A stretch of DNA of 64,000 bases from Bullera alba (lineage: Eukaryota > Basidiomycota > Tremellomycetes > Tremellales > Bulleraceae), in NCBI GenBank assembly GCA_001600095.1, contig BCIX01000004.1, positions 810,586 to 874,585 of the forward strand, given 5' to 3'. The notes under the pieces were generated by a model. That model did no database searches. It was not told where the DNA came from and saw only the letters and a program-made list of their open reading frames with translations. Within the stretch, counting starts at the first letter, position 1. Each line of letters opens with the position of its first letter. Of this stretch, positions 11,640-21,249 are shown piece by piece. Both the position numbers and the translations under genes were made by a program.

Positions 11640-12780
11640 ATGGCAGGTCTCCAAAACACCGTCACAGAGCTACAGTCGCTCTTAGATTCCAACAAGACGG
11701 ATGAGCTTAGCAAGGGTCTGAGTAAGGCCAAGGTAGGTCACCATGCACATCATTTCATCCTCAAATCGAAGCTTATCTTTCTCTCAGGTTGAGCTGGCCA
11801 GTAGTGGGCTGTACTTTGCTCCTCCAACCGCTGATCCCAAGGACCTCGTTGCTACTCGTAAGTTCGATCATCAGTCGGGTGCGATCAATCGGGCGCTTTA
11901 CTGACAATGTGATCAGGATCTATCCTCGAGATTGGAGTGTTCGCATCATTGCGTCAGGAAAATCTCAAGGCATATCTATCGTACAACGCTGCGCTTTCCC
12001 CATTCTACGACAACCTTTCAGCTTCCCTCCCACCTTCGCCCAATCGACCCGTTACGCTGGGACTGTACCTGCTATTCTTACTATCGGAGGGAGAATTGAC
12101 GCTCTTCCACACCGTGCTGGAAACGCTGGACATGGAGCAGCTGAACGACGTCTTTGTCAAGCTCGCAGTGGACCTGTGAGTTCAATGGAACACAGCGGCG
12201 TAGCCTTGTTGACGAAGCCTGATAGGGAGCGTTGGACGATGGAGGGGCAGTATAACAAAGTGTACCGAGCCAGGGATCGAGTTCCAAGACCGGAATACAC
12301 TTTCCTGCTAGAACGATTGGTGTCTCAGACAAGGTACGTGCCGCCTGGTATCTTCACTCTTCGGGCATAACACTAACGCCTCGCTCTAGGTTCCAAATAG
12401 CCTCGACTCTCGAGACGTCATACCGCTCGCTGCCGATTAAGAACGCCATCAGCCTACTTTTCTTCCAGCCCGGCGAGACGTCGCAGTTGATGAAATTTGC
12501 ACAGGAGGTGAGTGACGGGCTGCACCACAGGTCGGAGTTCATCCAGTTGACGGGATCTTTACCACAGAGAGGATGGTCTGTATCGCCAACGCAGCAGCTC
12601 ATAACGTTCCCGCAATCGTCGAAAGCCGACATTCAGATCGCCGCCACTCAGCTAGGCGACACACCCGTAACCGTCTCCCTGGACGTTCTTCAGGGCAAAG
12701 GCGTCTCCAAAGGTGCTTCGTTAACCAGCATGGTCGGCCCCTCTCTCAAGCTCGCCCAGCAACTAGAGGCGATTGTATAG
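11640..12780 (+). CDS. RPN12: 26S proteasome regulatory subunit Rpn12 (PSMD8)
   Basis: Lid subunit of the 19S regulatory particle. Spliced protein: MAGLQNTVTELQSLLDSNKT, VELASSGLYFAPP, SILEIGVFASLRQENLKAYL, SPFYDNLSASLPPS, LGLYLLFLLSEGELTLFHTV, then the PCI-type block ERWTMEGQYNKVYRARD, VPRPEYTFLLERLVSQTR, QIASTLETSYRSLPIKNAIS, LLFFQPGETSQLMKFAQERG and WSVSPTQQLITFP. The order and spacing match Rpn12/PSMD8 throughout, and total length (about 290 residues) is close to the family norm. At least four introns are present. The final exon ends at TAG 12778-12780. The start is the first ATG after a CT-rich leader and gives the family-like N-terminus. Confidence 0.92.
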
Positions 12781-13435
12781 TTTGGTCCCTATAGGTGACG
12801 ATTACGTATTGACGGTACAGCAAGCCAGTCACATGCATGGCACATAACATGAGAGCATCAGCCACCCTCGTGATGGGAGCCGGATCCTCAACCCCAATCA
12901 TTGTATTGCCATCAAGCGCTCTGATTGTCATCTGGATTTTTCCCAAGTGCACACATACAATGTGAACAAGCTATCCCAAACTGAAAGGTAAGCTGACCGT
13001 GAGACGAGATACGCCAGAACATCAGGATTGCTCGGCTTTGGCTGTTGAAAGGATCATCGCTATCCCCGTTATCCCCGAACTGATCCCGTACCGGTACTTG
13101 GTGTTCCTTTCGGGTCAGAGACACTGTTGATATCACAGATGCTCCTCGCCGAGATGACTCGTCAAGGGTGCCCATCGCTTTCCTCTCCAGAGCCATCTGC
13201 CCCTTTCAGTGATCAGGAGGAGTAGGGGCTGACTTAGGGGCGTCTGCGAGACCAATGAGTAATCTCCCACACGCTAACGACCTCTTTTGTCGACCCAGCA
13301 ACAGTAACACGGTCTGTCCAGTCACTTCGATGTCTATAAAGAGCTACGGATGGACTGCTCTTGTCTCTCATCCAGCAAGCTAAGCTTACAGCAAACTTTC
13401 AATACAACATCAACAACTTTTCGATTCGACACAAG
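12781..13435. other. Intergenic region with TATA box of the first secreted-protein gene
   Basis: Upstream of the 13436 gene. A minus-strand frame at 12912-13196 (94 codons, MALERKAMGTLDESSRRG) has mildly protein-like composition but no recognisable family. I rate it about 0.2 as a gene. Confidence 0.35.
13335..13340 (+). promoter_or_regulatory. TATA box of small secreted protein gene 1
   Basis: TCTATAAAG lies about 100 nt before ATG 13436. The paralogous gene at 15359 has the same TCTATAAAG about 107 nt before its ATG, so the core promoter was duplicated with the gene. Confidence 0.6.
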
Positions 13436-13936
13436 ATGAAGTTCGTATTCGCCGTTGCCGCTCTGACCTCGATGGTCACTTTTGCAACTGCAGCCCCCCA
13501 GGCCAGCTCGTCCATTGCTCCGGTCGTCAACCGACCTCCCCACGTCTACCTCTCCACCGACAAGTGCACAATCACCCAAGCTGTCGACAAGCCAGAAGGT
13601 CAAGGTTGGGGCTGGAAGGGCGGCAACGCTTGGATCTTCGAATTCAAGGACACTTACATCAAGGAGAAGTTCAACGTGGCTTATTACCCGGAGAAGAATG
13701 GGGATTGTGACTTTGCTGCCACCGCACAGCTCAAGCTGCAGGTGGGTGATAACGCCCTGCGGGAAACCTCGAATACTATAAGGTTGCACATTTCTGACCT
13801 TATTTGCTAGTGCACGATCAACGTACACGCGGCTTTGACCAAGAACTACGACGTGAGCGTCACCAACAAAGCTCCTTATAATACCATCGTGCCATACGAG
13901 GCCAACATCTTCACTATGGACTGTCCGACCGTCTAA
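13436..13936 (+). CDS. Small secreted four-cysteine protein, copy 1
   Basis: Two exons (13436-13741 and 13811-13936) with a 69-nt GT-AG intron. It encodes about 140 residues. The N-terminus MKFVFAVAALTSMVTFATAA is a clear signal peptide. The mature part has four cysteines, in STDKCTIT, NGDCDF, CTINVH and FTMDC, suggesting two disulphide bonds. Other conserved features are FKDTYIKEKFNVAYYPE and YDVSVTNKAPYNTIVPYEAN, an alternating pattern consistent with a small beta-sandwich. I do not recognise the family. The start was chosen because it gives the signal peptide and is matched by the paralogue at 15359. Likely extracellular or cell-wall; whether it is an effector, a lectin-like or a structural protein cannot be told. 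Confidence 0.8.
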
Positions 13937-15251
13937 GCCCGATATCGCGAGGGTCGACGTCAAATCTATAGGATAAGAGATGTCTGGTGTGCCGTCGGCG
14001 TTTGAGGAAGATCTGTGCGATGCATACGAGTACATTCGAGCTGCTGAAGCAGGATGTTCGTTGCAAGTTGCTATACTACCGTTAAAATGTTCTCGGAGAG
14101 GTGGCCCACTGGCCACCCGTCCTGACTGCTTAAGATCGTGAAAGAGAAGGACTACCACTCCTGTGATACTACTACCCCGTGATCTCGCCGCGTTTCACGG
14201 CTCTGGATCTGGCACGTGGCGCACTTGTTTGTTAGTACATTACGCTTCCCTGATCGGCTCACCGCTCAGTTTGCTGACGTGCCTCGCGGAGTGGAAAAGT
14301 TTTCCCACGGTGGACTTTCGTATCGACCCTCGGCAAAGAGCCAGAGCTTTGGGGTGTTCGCAGCTCAATCGCAGCTCGATGCGTCGACACTGACTCGATA
14401 CCTACATTGAAGTCCTACTGTGAACTCTGGCTTGCGGCGTGCAGATTGCCCGAGTGCCCCCCGCTGCTCGCAAGTCATCAATCAGGCCTCGCTGTGTATC
14501 AAGGCAGAACGATCACCGCTGGTCCATCTTCGGCTTCCCGACATCGACAATTTGACTCACTCATGTCAGCTCGCAGTCAAAGCCACTTGGTTCTGTGTGC
14601 AGCTCTACAACGAGATGGATTGAGAGTTCTCAGAACGAGGTACTCATCCGTAGACGGCACGGAGAAGGGTAAAACTGCCAACATGGACAGGGGGAGCAAT
14701 CCCCAATCGCCCCAACGCCTGACAGCTCGAGACTCGACCAGTGGACGATCGACGATCATACATCGGACCAGAGGAGTATTTGAGCAGCAGGCACAAATGT
14801 CGCAGTCACCTTCTGCTGTGAGTATCGCTCTCATCAGTTCGGAGACAAGTACGCCACTCCTGCAACGTATTTGACCATACGATGAAAGGTGATTGGGTTC
14901 CAGGGCAAACATTCCGATTCACGTTTCACCGACAGGCCAGGATCATCCGGGTTTGACTGAGAAAGGATGGACAATATCCTCCGTCTAGTCCCTTGGCTTG
15001 AGTTGGACCGAGCCGTGCCAGACCTGAGGATCCTTTCTGACTCGCTGCGCCGGGTGCCACTCATAACGGAACGCGCTGATACGCCATCTCAACTGTCCCT
15101 TGAGCCGTCACTCAGGAGAGTAGAGCCTTTCGACTGACAGGAGGAGACGTTGCCTGACTTCGGTGTATACTCCTGGCGGATGGGGTTGTTCCCATGCATA
15201 CCCTTTCATGTTCAGTCGCCTTGTCGACCTCGCGGAGGCACACTGATCGTC
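13937..15251. other. Long intergenic region between the two secreted-protein copies
   Basis: About 1.3 kb without a convincing gene. The only candidate is the weak two-exon plus-strand frame listed at 14683-14960; an overlapping minus-strand frame (14834-15064) is equally unproven. Confidence 0.35.
14683..14960 (+). CDS. Possible small two-exon hypothetical gene (weak)
   Basis: ATG 14683 opens MDRGSNPQSPQRLTARDS and runs to a GTGAGT donor after MSQSPSA. Splicing to an AG just before GTGATTGGG gives VIGFQGKHSDSRFTD and a TGA at 14958-14960, about 68 residues in total. Composition is basic and Ser-rich. There is no family match and the opposite strand is also open, so this is only a possibility. 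Confidence 0.22.
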
Positions 15252-15257
15252 TATAAA
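15252..15257 (+). promoter_or_regulatory. TATA box of small secreted protein copy 2
   Basis: TCTATAAAG as in copy 1, at nearly the same distance from the ATG (about 107 nt). Confidence 0.55.
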
Positions 15258-15358
15258 GGCGAGACCAACATCACTTATTCCAGACCCTCAGTCCGCGCCC
15301 AGCAAGGTCCACGCCCAGTATCATAGCACAACGACAAGCTCTGATGTTGACCGACAAG

Positions 15359-15860
15359 ATGAAGTTCTTTCGCCATTACCGCATTGACCTCGATGGTCAC
15401 TTTCGTCGCTGCTGACTCTCAGTCCAGCGTCGCCCCTCAGGCTAGCAGCTGGGTCGAGATTCCCCCTTTCGTAGGTTTGTCCACCGACAAATGTACCATC
15501 ACCAAAGCGCTCGACAAGGCAGAGAATGACGCTTGGGGCGAAGAGGGCGGCAGCTATGAGAGATTCACCTTCAAGGACACCTACAACAGGGAGAAGTTCA
15601 ACGTCGCTTATTACCCGGAGCAAGACGGGCAATGTGACTTTGGCGCCACCGCCGAGCACAAGGTTGAGGCGAGTGATACCCGCAACGGGAAGCTTTATAT
15701 ACGGCGAAGTCTTACGGTGCTGATCCACATGTGTAGTGCACCATCAATGTACACGCCCCTGACCAAGTACTATGATGTGAGCATCACCAACAAAGCTCCT
15801 TACACCATCATTGACCCGTACGAGGCCAATATCTTCACCATGGACTGTTCGACTGTCTAG
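15359..15860 (+). pseudogene. Small secreted four-cysteine protein, copy 2, frameshifted in signal peptide
   Basis: Paralogue of the 13436 gene. Aligning the 5' ends, copy 1 has ATGAAGTTC-GTA-TTCGCC and copy 2 has ATGAAGTTC-T-TTCGCC. Two bases are therefore missing at about 15368, and the ATG frame stops soon after. The mature region is intact in the other frame: STDKCTITKALDKAENDAW, FKDTYNREKFNVAYYPEQ, GQCDF, CTINVHAPLTKYYDVSITN and FTMDCSTV, with all four cysteines kept. Exons are 15359-15668 and 15737-15860. The intron (15669-15736) sits at the same place as in copy 1 but starts with GC instead of GT. As sequenced, no signal peptide can be made; the first in-frame ATG gives MVTFVAADSQS. 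This is recent decay or a sequence error. Confidence 0.7.
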
Positions 15861-16021
15861 GCTCGATATGGCAAGTGAAAGTCGGAGGAGGTCTGTTGTA
15901 TCACCGTATCTCTAGACTCCGTAGAGGATATCGAGGAGGATTGCATGATGTATGTGTGTACAGTATGTGTACTAATCGTATACTGATGTGCGAGGAGGAT
16001 AGTCCCGAGATGCCTTCCCGC

Positions 16022-17029
16022 TTATCGGTTAGTGCGTCTGTATCCCCTCACCCTGGCAATCTCGGCTTCAGCGGTACCATCCACGAGACTCTCGAGTAGC
16101 TGGGGAGTGATTCCTCGACGCCTGGTACTGCCCAAGACACGGGCTAGCTCCGCTTCGGCAGTACCGGTATTACTTGCGAGACTTTGGAGATGTGACGGAG
16201 TAACTTTTGGGCGTCGTGGACTGATCAAGGTACTGGCACGTCGATTGGGGCGACGATTGGAACGCTCCACTTTGTGAGACGACGGATTGGCAAGGGAACC
16301 AGGATAAGTCTCGCTTCTGACTGGTATTTCGGGTGGTCTCATGATCCTGTTCATTGTGCCACTGGCTGTCACGTTTGTCTTGTCACCCTCAGGCCAGGTC
16401 TGGGTCGACCTCAGAGGATACGTGGACTGATCGAAGGTTAATGGATTAGGTGTGAGGAGGGACTGAGGACCGGTATCGGCACTGAAGTAGATAGGAGCAC
16501 CGACTGCCCACTGCTGTTCCGTCGACATGGGTTCGAGGTCCGACGCGTTGTGATCAACAACTTCTCCTTCTACACCTTCGTCGAGGCTCAGCGGATCTGT
16601 GAAAATTGGGTTCTGGAAGACTGGGTTGCCACGGCAGTCAACAGGTCCGGTTTGTGTCTCCGAGAAGACATCTCCTGAAAACATTTGTCCGGGAATGCCT
16701 CCTGTGAGTGTGGATTGGGTGGCTGCCATTGCTGCTGGAAATATCTGAATTTCGGACGTTGGTATAGGCGGTCCAAGGGGAAACCATTCTTTGCCTTGAA
16801 TCGTAAGTGGCGTACTGAGATCCGCTCCTGCGCTGAAAGCAGAGATGTAGCGGGTATTAGTGAACGGCTGATGAGTTACGAAAGACTGAGGATATCCCTC
16901 AGCTTCCGATCCGGGTTGAGACTGACCTGGATTCATGATAGTTGTTTTGCGGTCGTCGATACCTTTTGATTCTCGTGGCCGTGGACAGCTTTGTCGAGGG
17001 TTAAGTGGTGCCGTGGTGGCGGAAAGCAC
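16022..17029 (-). CDS. Hypothetical protein with C-terminal tandem repeat
   Basis: Single-exon frame of 335 codons, not recognised. The first two thirds are Pro/Ser/Thr/Gln-rich and probably disordered (PLGPPIPTSEIQIFPAAM and others). The C-terminal 90 residues are basic (VERSNRRPNRRASTLISPRR) and carry two copies of a 27-30 residue unit: VTPSHLQSLASNTGTAEAEL-ARV and ITPQLLESLVDGTAEAEI-ARV, each followed by Arg-rich G-S/Y-x-RR. The units look like short amphipathic helices. A second possible start lies at Met32 (MNPGQSQPG). Basic repeats next to helices could bind nucleic acid or chromatin, but that is speculation. Confidence 0.55.
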   Translation of the reverse strand: MLSATTAPLNPRQSCPRPRESKGIDDRKTTIMNPGQSQPGSEAEGYPQSFVTHQPFTNTRYISAFSAGADLSTPLTIQGKEWFPLGPPIPTSEIQIFPAAMAATQSTLTGGIPGQMFSGDVFSETQTGPVDCRGNPVFQNPIFTDPLSLDEGVEGEVVDHNASDLEPMSTEQQWAVGAPIYFSADTGPQSLLTPNPLTFDQSTYPLRSTQTWPEGDKTNVTASGTMNRIMRPPEIPVRSETYPGSLANPSSHKVERSNRRPNRRASTLISPRRPKVTPSHLQSLASNTGTAEAELARVLGSTRRRGITPQLLESLVDGTAEAEIARVRGYRRTNR

Positions 17030-17461
17030 AGGAAGGAGTTGAAAAAAGGCAGCGGTTGGGCGGAAAGGACGCTGGTGTCAGCTCTATATATGCACCATGC
17101 AGCGGGTGCATTGGGAGCCTTCGGGACGTATCGTCAATGGCGAGGCAACGTGAAACACAACTGAGCTTGATCTCATTGAACTCCGCTAGACCAGCGTCAT
17201 GGCCTCCGTACTTTGGAGTTCCGACACGTTTCAAGATGCAACTCCGCCGTGACGTGTGTTGACGTGATTATCGAGATGTGACGACGGTCGAGGGGCGAGT
17301 TTGTCAGACAGGTGTCATGGTGATCACAGGTGGGTTGACGGTTTGAAGGCTGCGGACTGATATGCCTGACGTGCATGAGCATCAGTCATAATATCTGAAG
17401 TAATCTGAGCTGCTTGCTCGCCAGATCCCCTCTGGAGTTCGAAGTGTCTCGATCCCACCTC
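17030..17461. other. Intergenic region, no gene seen
   Basis: Upstream of the 16022-17029 gene and downstream of the HVA22-like gene, both minus strand. Short open frames show no protein-like character. Confidence 0.4.
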
Positions 17462-18221
17462 TTACGCCTTCGCTCTCTTTGCTCTCTCCTTCTCCTTCTG
17501 CTTTTTCGCCTTCTCAGCTGCCTCTGTCTTCGCCTTGTCATTCTTGAGTTTGTCCTTGTCCGCCAACTTCTTCTTCTCCGCCGCTTTCACCGCTTCCTCC
17601 TTCTCCGCCTTTTTCAGCTCTTCTGACGGCGGATCGGGGCGCTAAGTCCAGAACTCAGCAGTAGCTCATCACCCCATAGAGGCTGCATGAAGGACTTACT
17701 AGACCGGCTCTGCCAAACCAAGGACCGCCGATGACCACAAGGCCCACAGTCCTCACCACCTCGAAGACGGCTTTGTACCCCGGTCTGAAGGTCGATATCC
17801 ATCCTCTAGCCATGCCCCACAAGACGTAGATGACCCAGTAGAACACCCACTGAGGGGCATTTTGCGACTGCTTGACATCCTTGACTTTCTCCATGACCAC
17901 TGTGCGAACGGTGCACTGTACTGGAATCACCAGGGTGATCAAGGCGGAGATATGAGGACTCAAGAATGCCGGTGAGATCAGGAGAAAGACGAAGTAGACG
18001 ATCCCCAGGATGCTAGACGTGTAAGTGATGTCCATGACGATGGTGTCGGATAGAGAAGCGATGGGTTTGTTGAGCCATCCTGCGTGAGATTGGAGTAAGG
18101 CGAGTAGAAACTCCTTGTGCTCTTTCTCTCTAATCTGCTCGGAGGTGAGGGGCTTGGTGAGGGCAATAGGTTTTCGAGCTGATGAGCTCGACCCCGAGGG
18201 TCTGCTCCTGGACGACGACAT
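17462..18221 (-). CDS. TB2/DP1/HVA22 (REEP/Yop1-like) membrane protein with Lys-rich tail
   Basis: Two exons joined at GRAGL/RPDPPSEEL. The N-terminus is Ser/Arg-rich (MSSSRSRPSGSSSSARKP). Hydrophobic segments follow: SSILGIVYFVFLLISPAFL, ISALITLVIPVQCTVRTVV, QWVFYWVIYVLWGMARGW and VFEVVRTVGLVVIGGPWFG. The string QWVFYWVIYVLW corresponds to the QWLTYWVVFALF-type block of HVA22/REEP proteins, which shape tubular ER. The C-terminal exon is almost pure Lys/Glu/Ala (KKAEKEEAVKAAEKKKLADK ... QKEKERAKA) and ends at TAA 17462. The family call rests on the hydrophobic pattern and that block, so it is moderate. Confidence 0.55.
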
Positions 18222-18633
18222 GTCGATGGGTTCAGTAGCAGTGGCATCGACACATGTTATACCTCATGCCCACCAGTATCACACCTCTGCGATCAGCTGT
18301 CAAAGGATATACGAGTAGCTCGCATAAAGGAGATATCCGCCCGTTGTGGAACAACGAGTACGAGTAGTGCAGACCCCGCGCACCGTTGAGCCGCTTGTCG
18401 GATGCTGTAGATCAGGTTTGGGCTTTAGTAGCACTTAAAATCAATCGATAACGGACTGACCTGCAGTATAAGCGTCAAGTCAGTCGCCTTGATTCCCGTC
18501 GATCACTCGCCAAATCTGCATCATCATCATCATCATCTGTGTCAAACTCTCCTATACGTACTACTTGTCGTCCCGCTCTAGATTGCGATGCTGAGATCAT
18601 GGTCAATCAACTTGTCACCGCATCCACAGGAGT
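18222..18633. other. Intergenic region with short CAT microsatellite
   Basis: Contains six to seven tandem CAT units at 18519-18537. No gene seen. Confidence 0.45.
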
Positions 18634-19077
18634 CTACTTGATCTCCCACTCTGACATCCACCCGACGGGGTTGTCCACGGGACCCCTGGTCTGGGTGTCA
18701 GTTACGGTGGTTCCAGTCAATCTGACGCTAACACGGAGTACTCACTCGAAGGTCCAGTTGAATGACGATTGCGGCTCCTTTCTCAGTTTCTCGGCGGTCT
18801 TGCTGGAACTGACTTTGGTGACGGTCCACTCCTTCCACAGAGGCACCTCGCCGCGCCTGTACAGCGACTTCTCGAGCGAAGCGGGGACCAGAGATCTCAC
18901 ATCGTATGTCTCCGTTGGATCGGGCTGGAAATCAATCTTCCTGTCCTTGTTCACGGTTTAGTTGAACTTGAGCTGTGTCTCACCCCCGTCCAACGACAGG
19001 GTGGCGGTCTTAGTTGCGGCATCTGCCTTGCCAGTGGTGTATAGTTGGATTGTACCGCCTCGGCTGTTGTCTGACAT
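18634..19077 (-). pseudogene. Small two-exon hypothetical gene with in-frame TAA
   Basis: ATG 19077 opens MSDNSRGGTIQLYTTGKADA and the frame reaches TAA at 18958-18960 after 39 codons. The very same frame continues past the stop as NKDRKIDFQPDPTETYDVRS, SLYRRGEVPLWKEWTVTK and SSFNWTFE. A GTGAGT intron with CTGAC branch site and CAG acceptor then joins in frame to GPVDNPVGWMSEWEIK and TAG 18634-18636. I could not find any GT-AG or GC-AG intron that removes the TAA while keeping the frame. A TATTTATA element lies about 60 nt upstream of the ATG. Either a nonsense allele, a sequence error, or programmed readthrough. No family recognised. Confidence 0.45.
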
Positions 19078-19544
19078 GCTGATTGTGTGTTTGTAAATTC
19101 TGGATGCTTGGTGTGTCTGTGGGTGTTGGAATGATGGGTATAAATACCTGCGCTGAACGACTCCTCCTGTATAAGTATCAGTCCAGCGCGAAGGCTTCAG
19201 TGAGGTTTCTTGGGCTGCCCGCACCCTGGCCGCGACCAGAGTGAACATCCCTTGTTCTCTTCTCCTTTAGGCCCTCCCTCAGACGAGTGTCAGATCTGGT
19301 CAGAAGTGTCAGAAGTGATGTGGCTGGGACGAGAGCGTCATCCAATTTCGAATGACCCCAACATAGGCTTCTCATTCGATCGCCTGACACAAAGAACGAA
19401 GGCTTGTATAATACACGAGCCATACTGTCGTCTTCTTATTTGAGTCGATGATGGGCTAGGGGGTTGAAGATAGCCTCGACTGACGGTCACGTGGACGTCA
19501 AGTGCCCCAGGATAAAGGTTACAGACTCGCGCCCGTAGTGAGAA
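19078..19544. other. Intergenic region, no gene seen
   Basis: Upstream region of the 18634-19077 gene, including its TATTTATA element (minus strand, about 19137-19146). Nothing else recognisable. Confidence 0.4.
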
Positions 19545-20554
19545 TCAAGTCCCCCTTGGATCATCCTTCCTCCTCACCGCCAGCGACACAGTCGAGGTTC
19601 CGCTGAGCTTGGGAGAATGAGCTCCGTACGGGGTATGTCGCAATGGACTTACGGGGAGATGCGTCACGTCTGTGCGATCGGGGGGCTGCGTGATAGCGGT
19701 ATGATTTGTCGCAGGGATCGATACTGGAATCGAAAGAGGTTGGCTGGCCGCAGCGTTGATATCGTCTTCTTCTGTCGGTAGCTCCGTGATTTTCAGTACG
19801 TCGCCCCACTATGTATGACACTAGACAGCTTACAAGACCTCAGTCCGCCGTCTCAAGCTTGGACGATCCGCCGGTGCTCAAGATCCCATCGTGCCCGCCG
19901 GAAGCCTGGGATGTCAGCCCTACTCATCATGCTTCTCGTCCGAACGGTCTTGCAGCCCACACCATGGACAGATCTCACCTCTACATCGGTATTTCCAGAA
20001 TCAGACGCGGACAGGTCTCGTCCTGCACATCCGAATGTGTCTTTCACTCCCGTCCTCTCATGAGAATTTTCCCCTCCGCCTTCGTCTTCCATAGCATCAT
20101 CTTCCTCCGAGCAAGGCATCTTGCTCGCTGAACTTCTGCCCAAGTCACTGCGTCCGCTGCCCGAAGGATTGAAGGTTGATCATTGGAGTAGCCGGTCTGT
20201 CTGGGCCTGGACATCGTTGTCAGATGATATCTCGGGAGAGGGTGCGCTGACGCTGGGCCTATCGCTGGCGGAAGGCGGGACCGAGAGATCCGGGGCTGGG
20301 ATAGCGCTTAGGGAGGACGGACTTCGGCAGCGGTAAGTCCTTGGCATCTTCCAAGCATGCCGTTTGAATGTCGCTCCGGATACCTCGCGAGGCACCCCTT
20401 TGCACACCCAGTCGCAACCGCAAATGCCTACGTGTTTGTCTTTCTGCACTTATCAGCTGGCTTCGTACTATGAGAGGCAAGCACTCACTATGCCTTCAAA
20501 ATCCGTCACTTCCCCGCCCCATTCTTCGAGGAACTTTCTAGTTGACCTGAACAT
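19545..20554 (-). CDS. Hypothetical multi-exon gene with zinc-finger-like segment, structure uncertain
   Basis: Several protein-like exons line up on the minus strand. These are MFRSTRKFLEEWGGEVTDFE; a Cys/His segment HVGICGCDWVCKGVPRE ... ATFKRHAWKMPRTYRC that resembles a fungal C2H2-like finger; a Ser/Pro linker; an acidic stretch KMPCSEEDDAMEDEGGGENS; and a tail with ITELPTEEDDINAAASQP and LSGTSTVSLAVRRKD ending at TGA 19545. The frame of the finger exon meets a TGA at 20180-20182, after which the same frame continues. A weak intron (donor GTCCAG) could remove it. The join before the finger exon does not work in phase with the nearest sites. So this is either a gene with unusual splicing or a decaying one. 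Confidence 0.35.
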
Positions 20555-21249
20555 GCTGCAGTGCGGTTCACCGCTGAGAGGTTGTCGGGCTGTGCGCTCA
20601 AGTAGAGGTAATGTATCGGCCGAGACAGGGTGAGTTCAGGATGCGATCGAGAAGGTGTTAATCGAACGATACCGTCTGCAGTAGTGGATCATTTACTGGT
20701 ACGGTTGCGATACGACAGTAAGGTGGCATCAAGGTGGCACCAAGGTGGCACGGTCTCGACCTCTGACCTCTAAGGCCAGCTCGTACGGTGGTCAAAGATT
20801 CCTTGTACACGGTACAGCAGCGGCTACAGTGCGACTCTTTAGTCTTTCCAGACTTCCAGTATCCACCATGCCGCGTTGATGCAGCGTGACTGGCAATGGG
20901 TCGATCAAGACCACACGCTTTGCCCAGTACAGAATACCTGGATCCCGCAGGATCGTTCGAGAGGGGCGTCTAGCAGCTAGCTGAGTGCGCAGACCTTGAT
21001 GCTCCAGCAGCGCGGACGACGGCATGCCACTCTCGGCAGATCTCGCAGGCGGATCCCTTCAGCCTATCTCCTTTGAATGTCCCCAGTACTCGTACTGCTA
21101 GCGAGATCCATGGAAAGCAATGTTTCAGCCTCGAAGAATGCGCTGGAGTCCTCGGCGGCTCGACCACCCAAGACGGAGAACAAAGAGGATCTTACCATCC
21201 TGATCCCTCACTTCATTGACCTAATTTCTACCAAATCAACCTTTGCAAG
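20555..21249. other. Intergenic region with 11-nt tandem repeat
   Basis: Upstream of the MFS gene. Holds three head-to-tail copies of AAGGTGGCAYC at 20720-20751. No convincing gene in the rest. Confidence 0.45.

Noticed and set aside
18539..18961. 140-codon plus-strand open frame (MSNSPIRTTCRPALDC...)
   Set aside because: It lies antisense to the better-supported two-exon minus-strand gene, whose splice sites join in phase; its composition looks like reverse-complement shadow.
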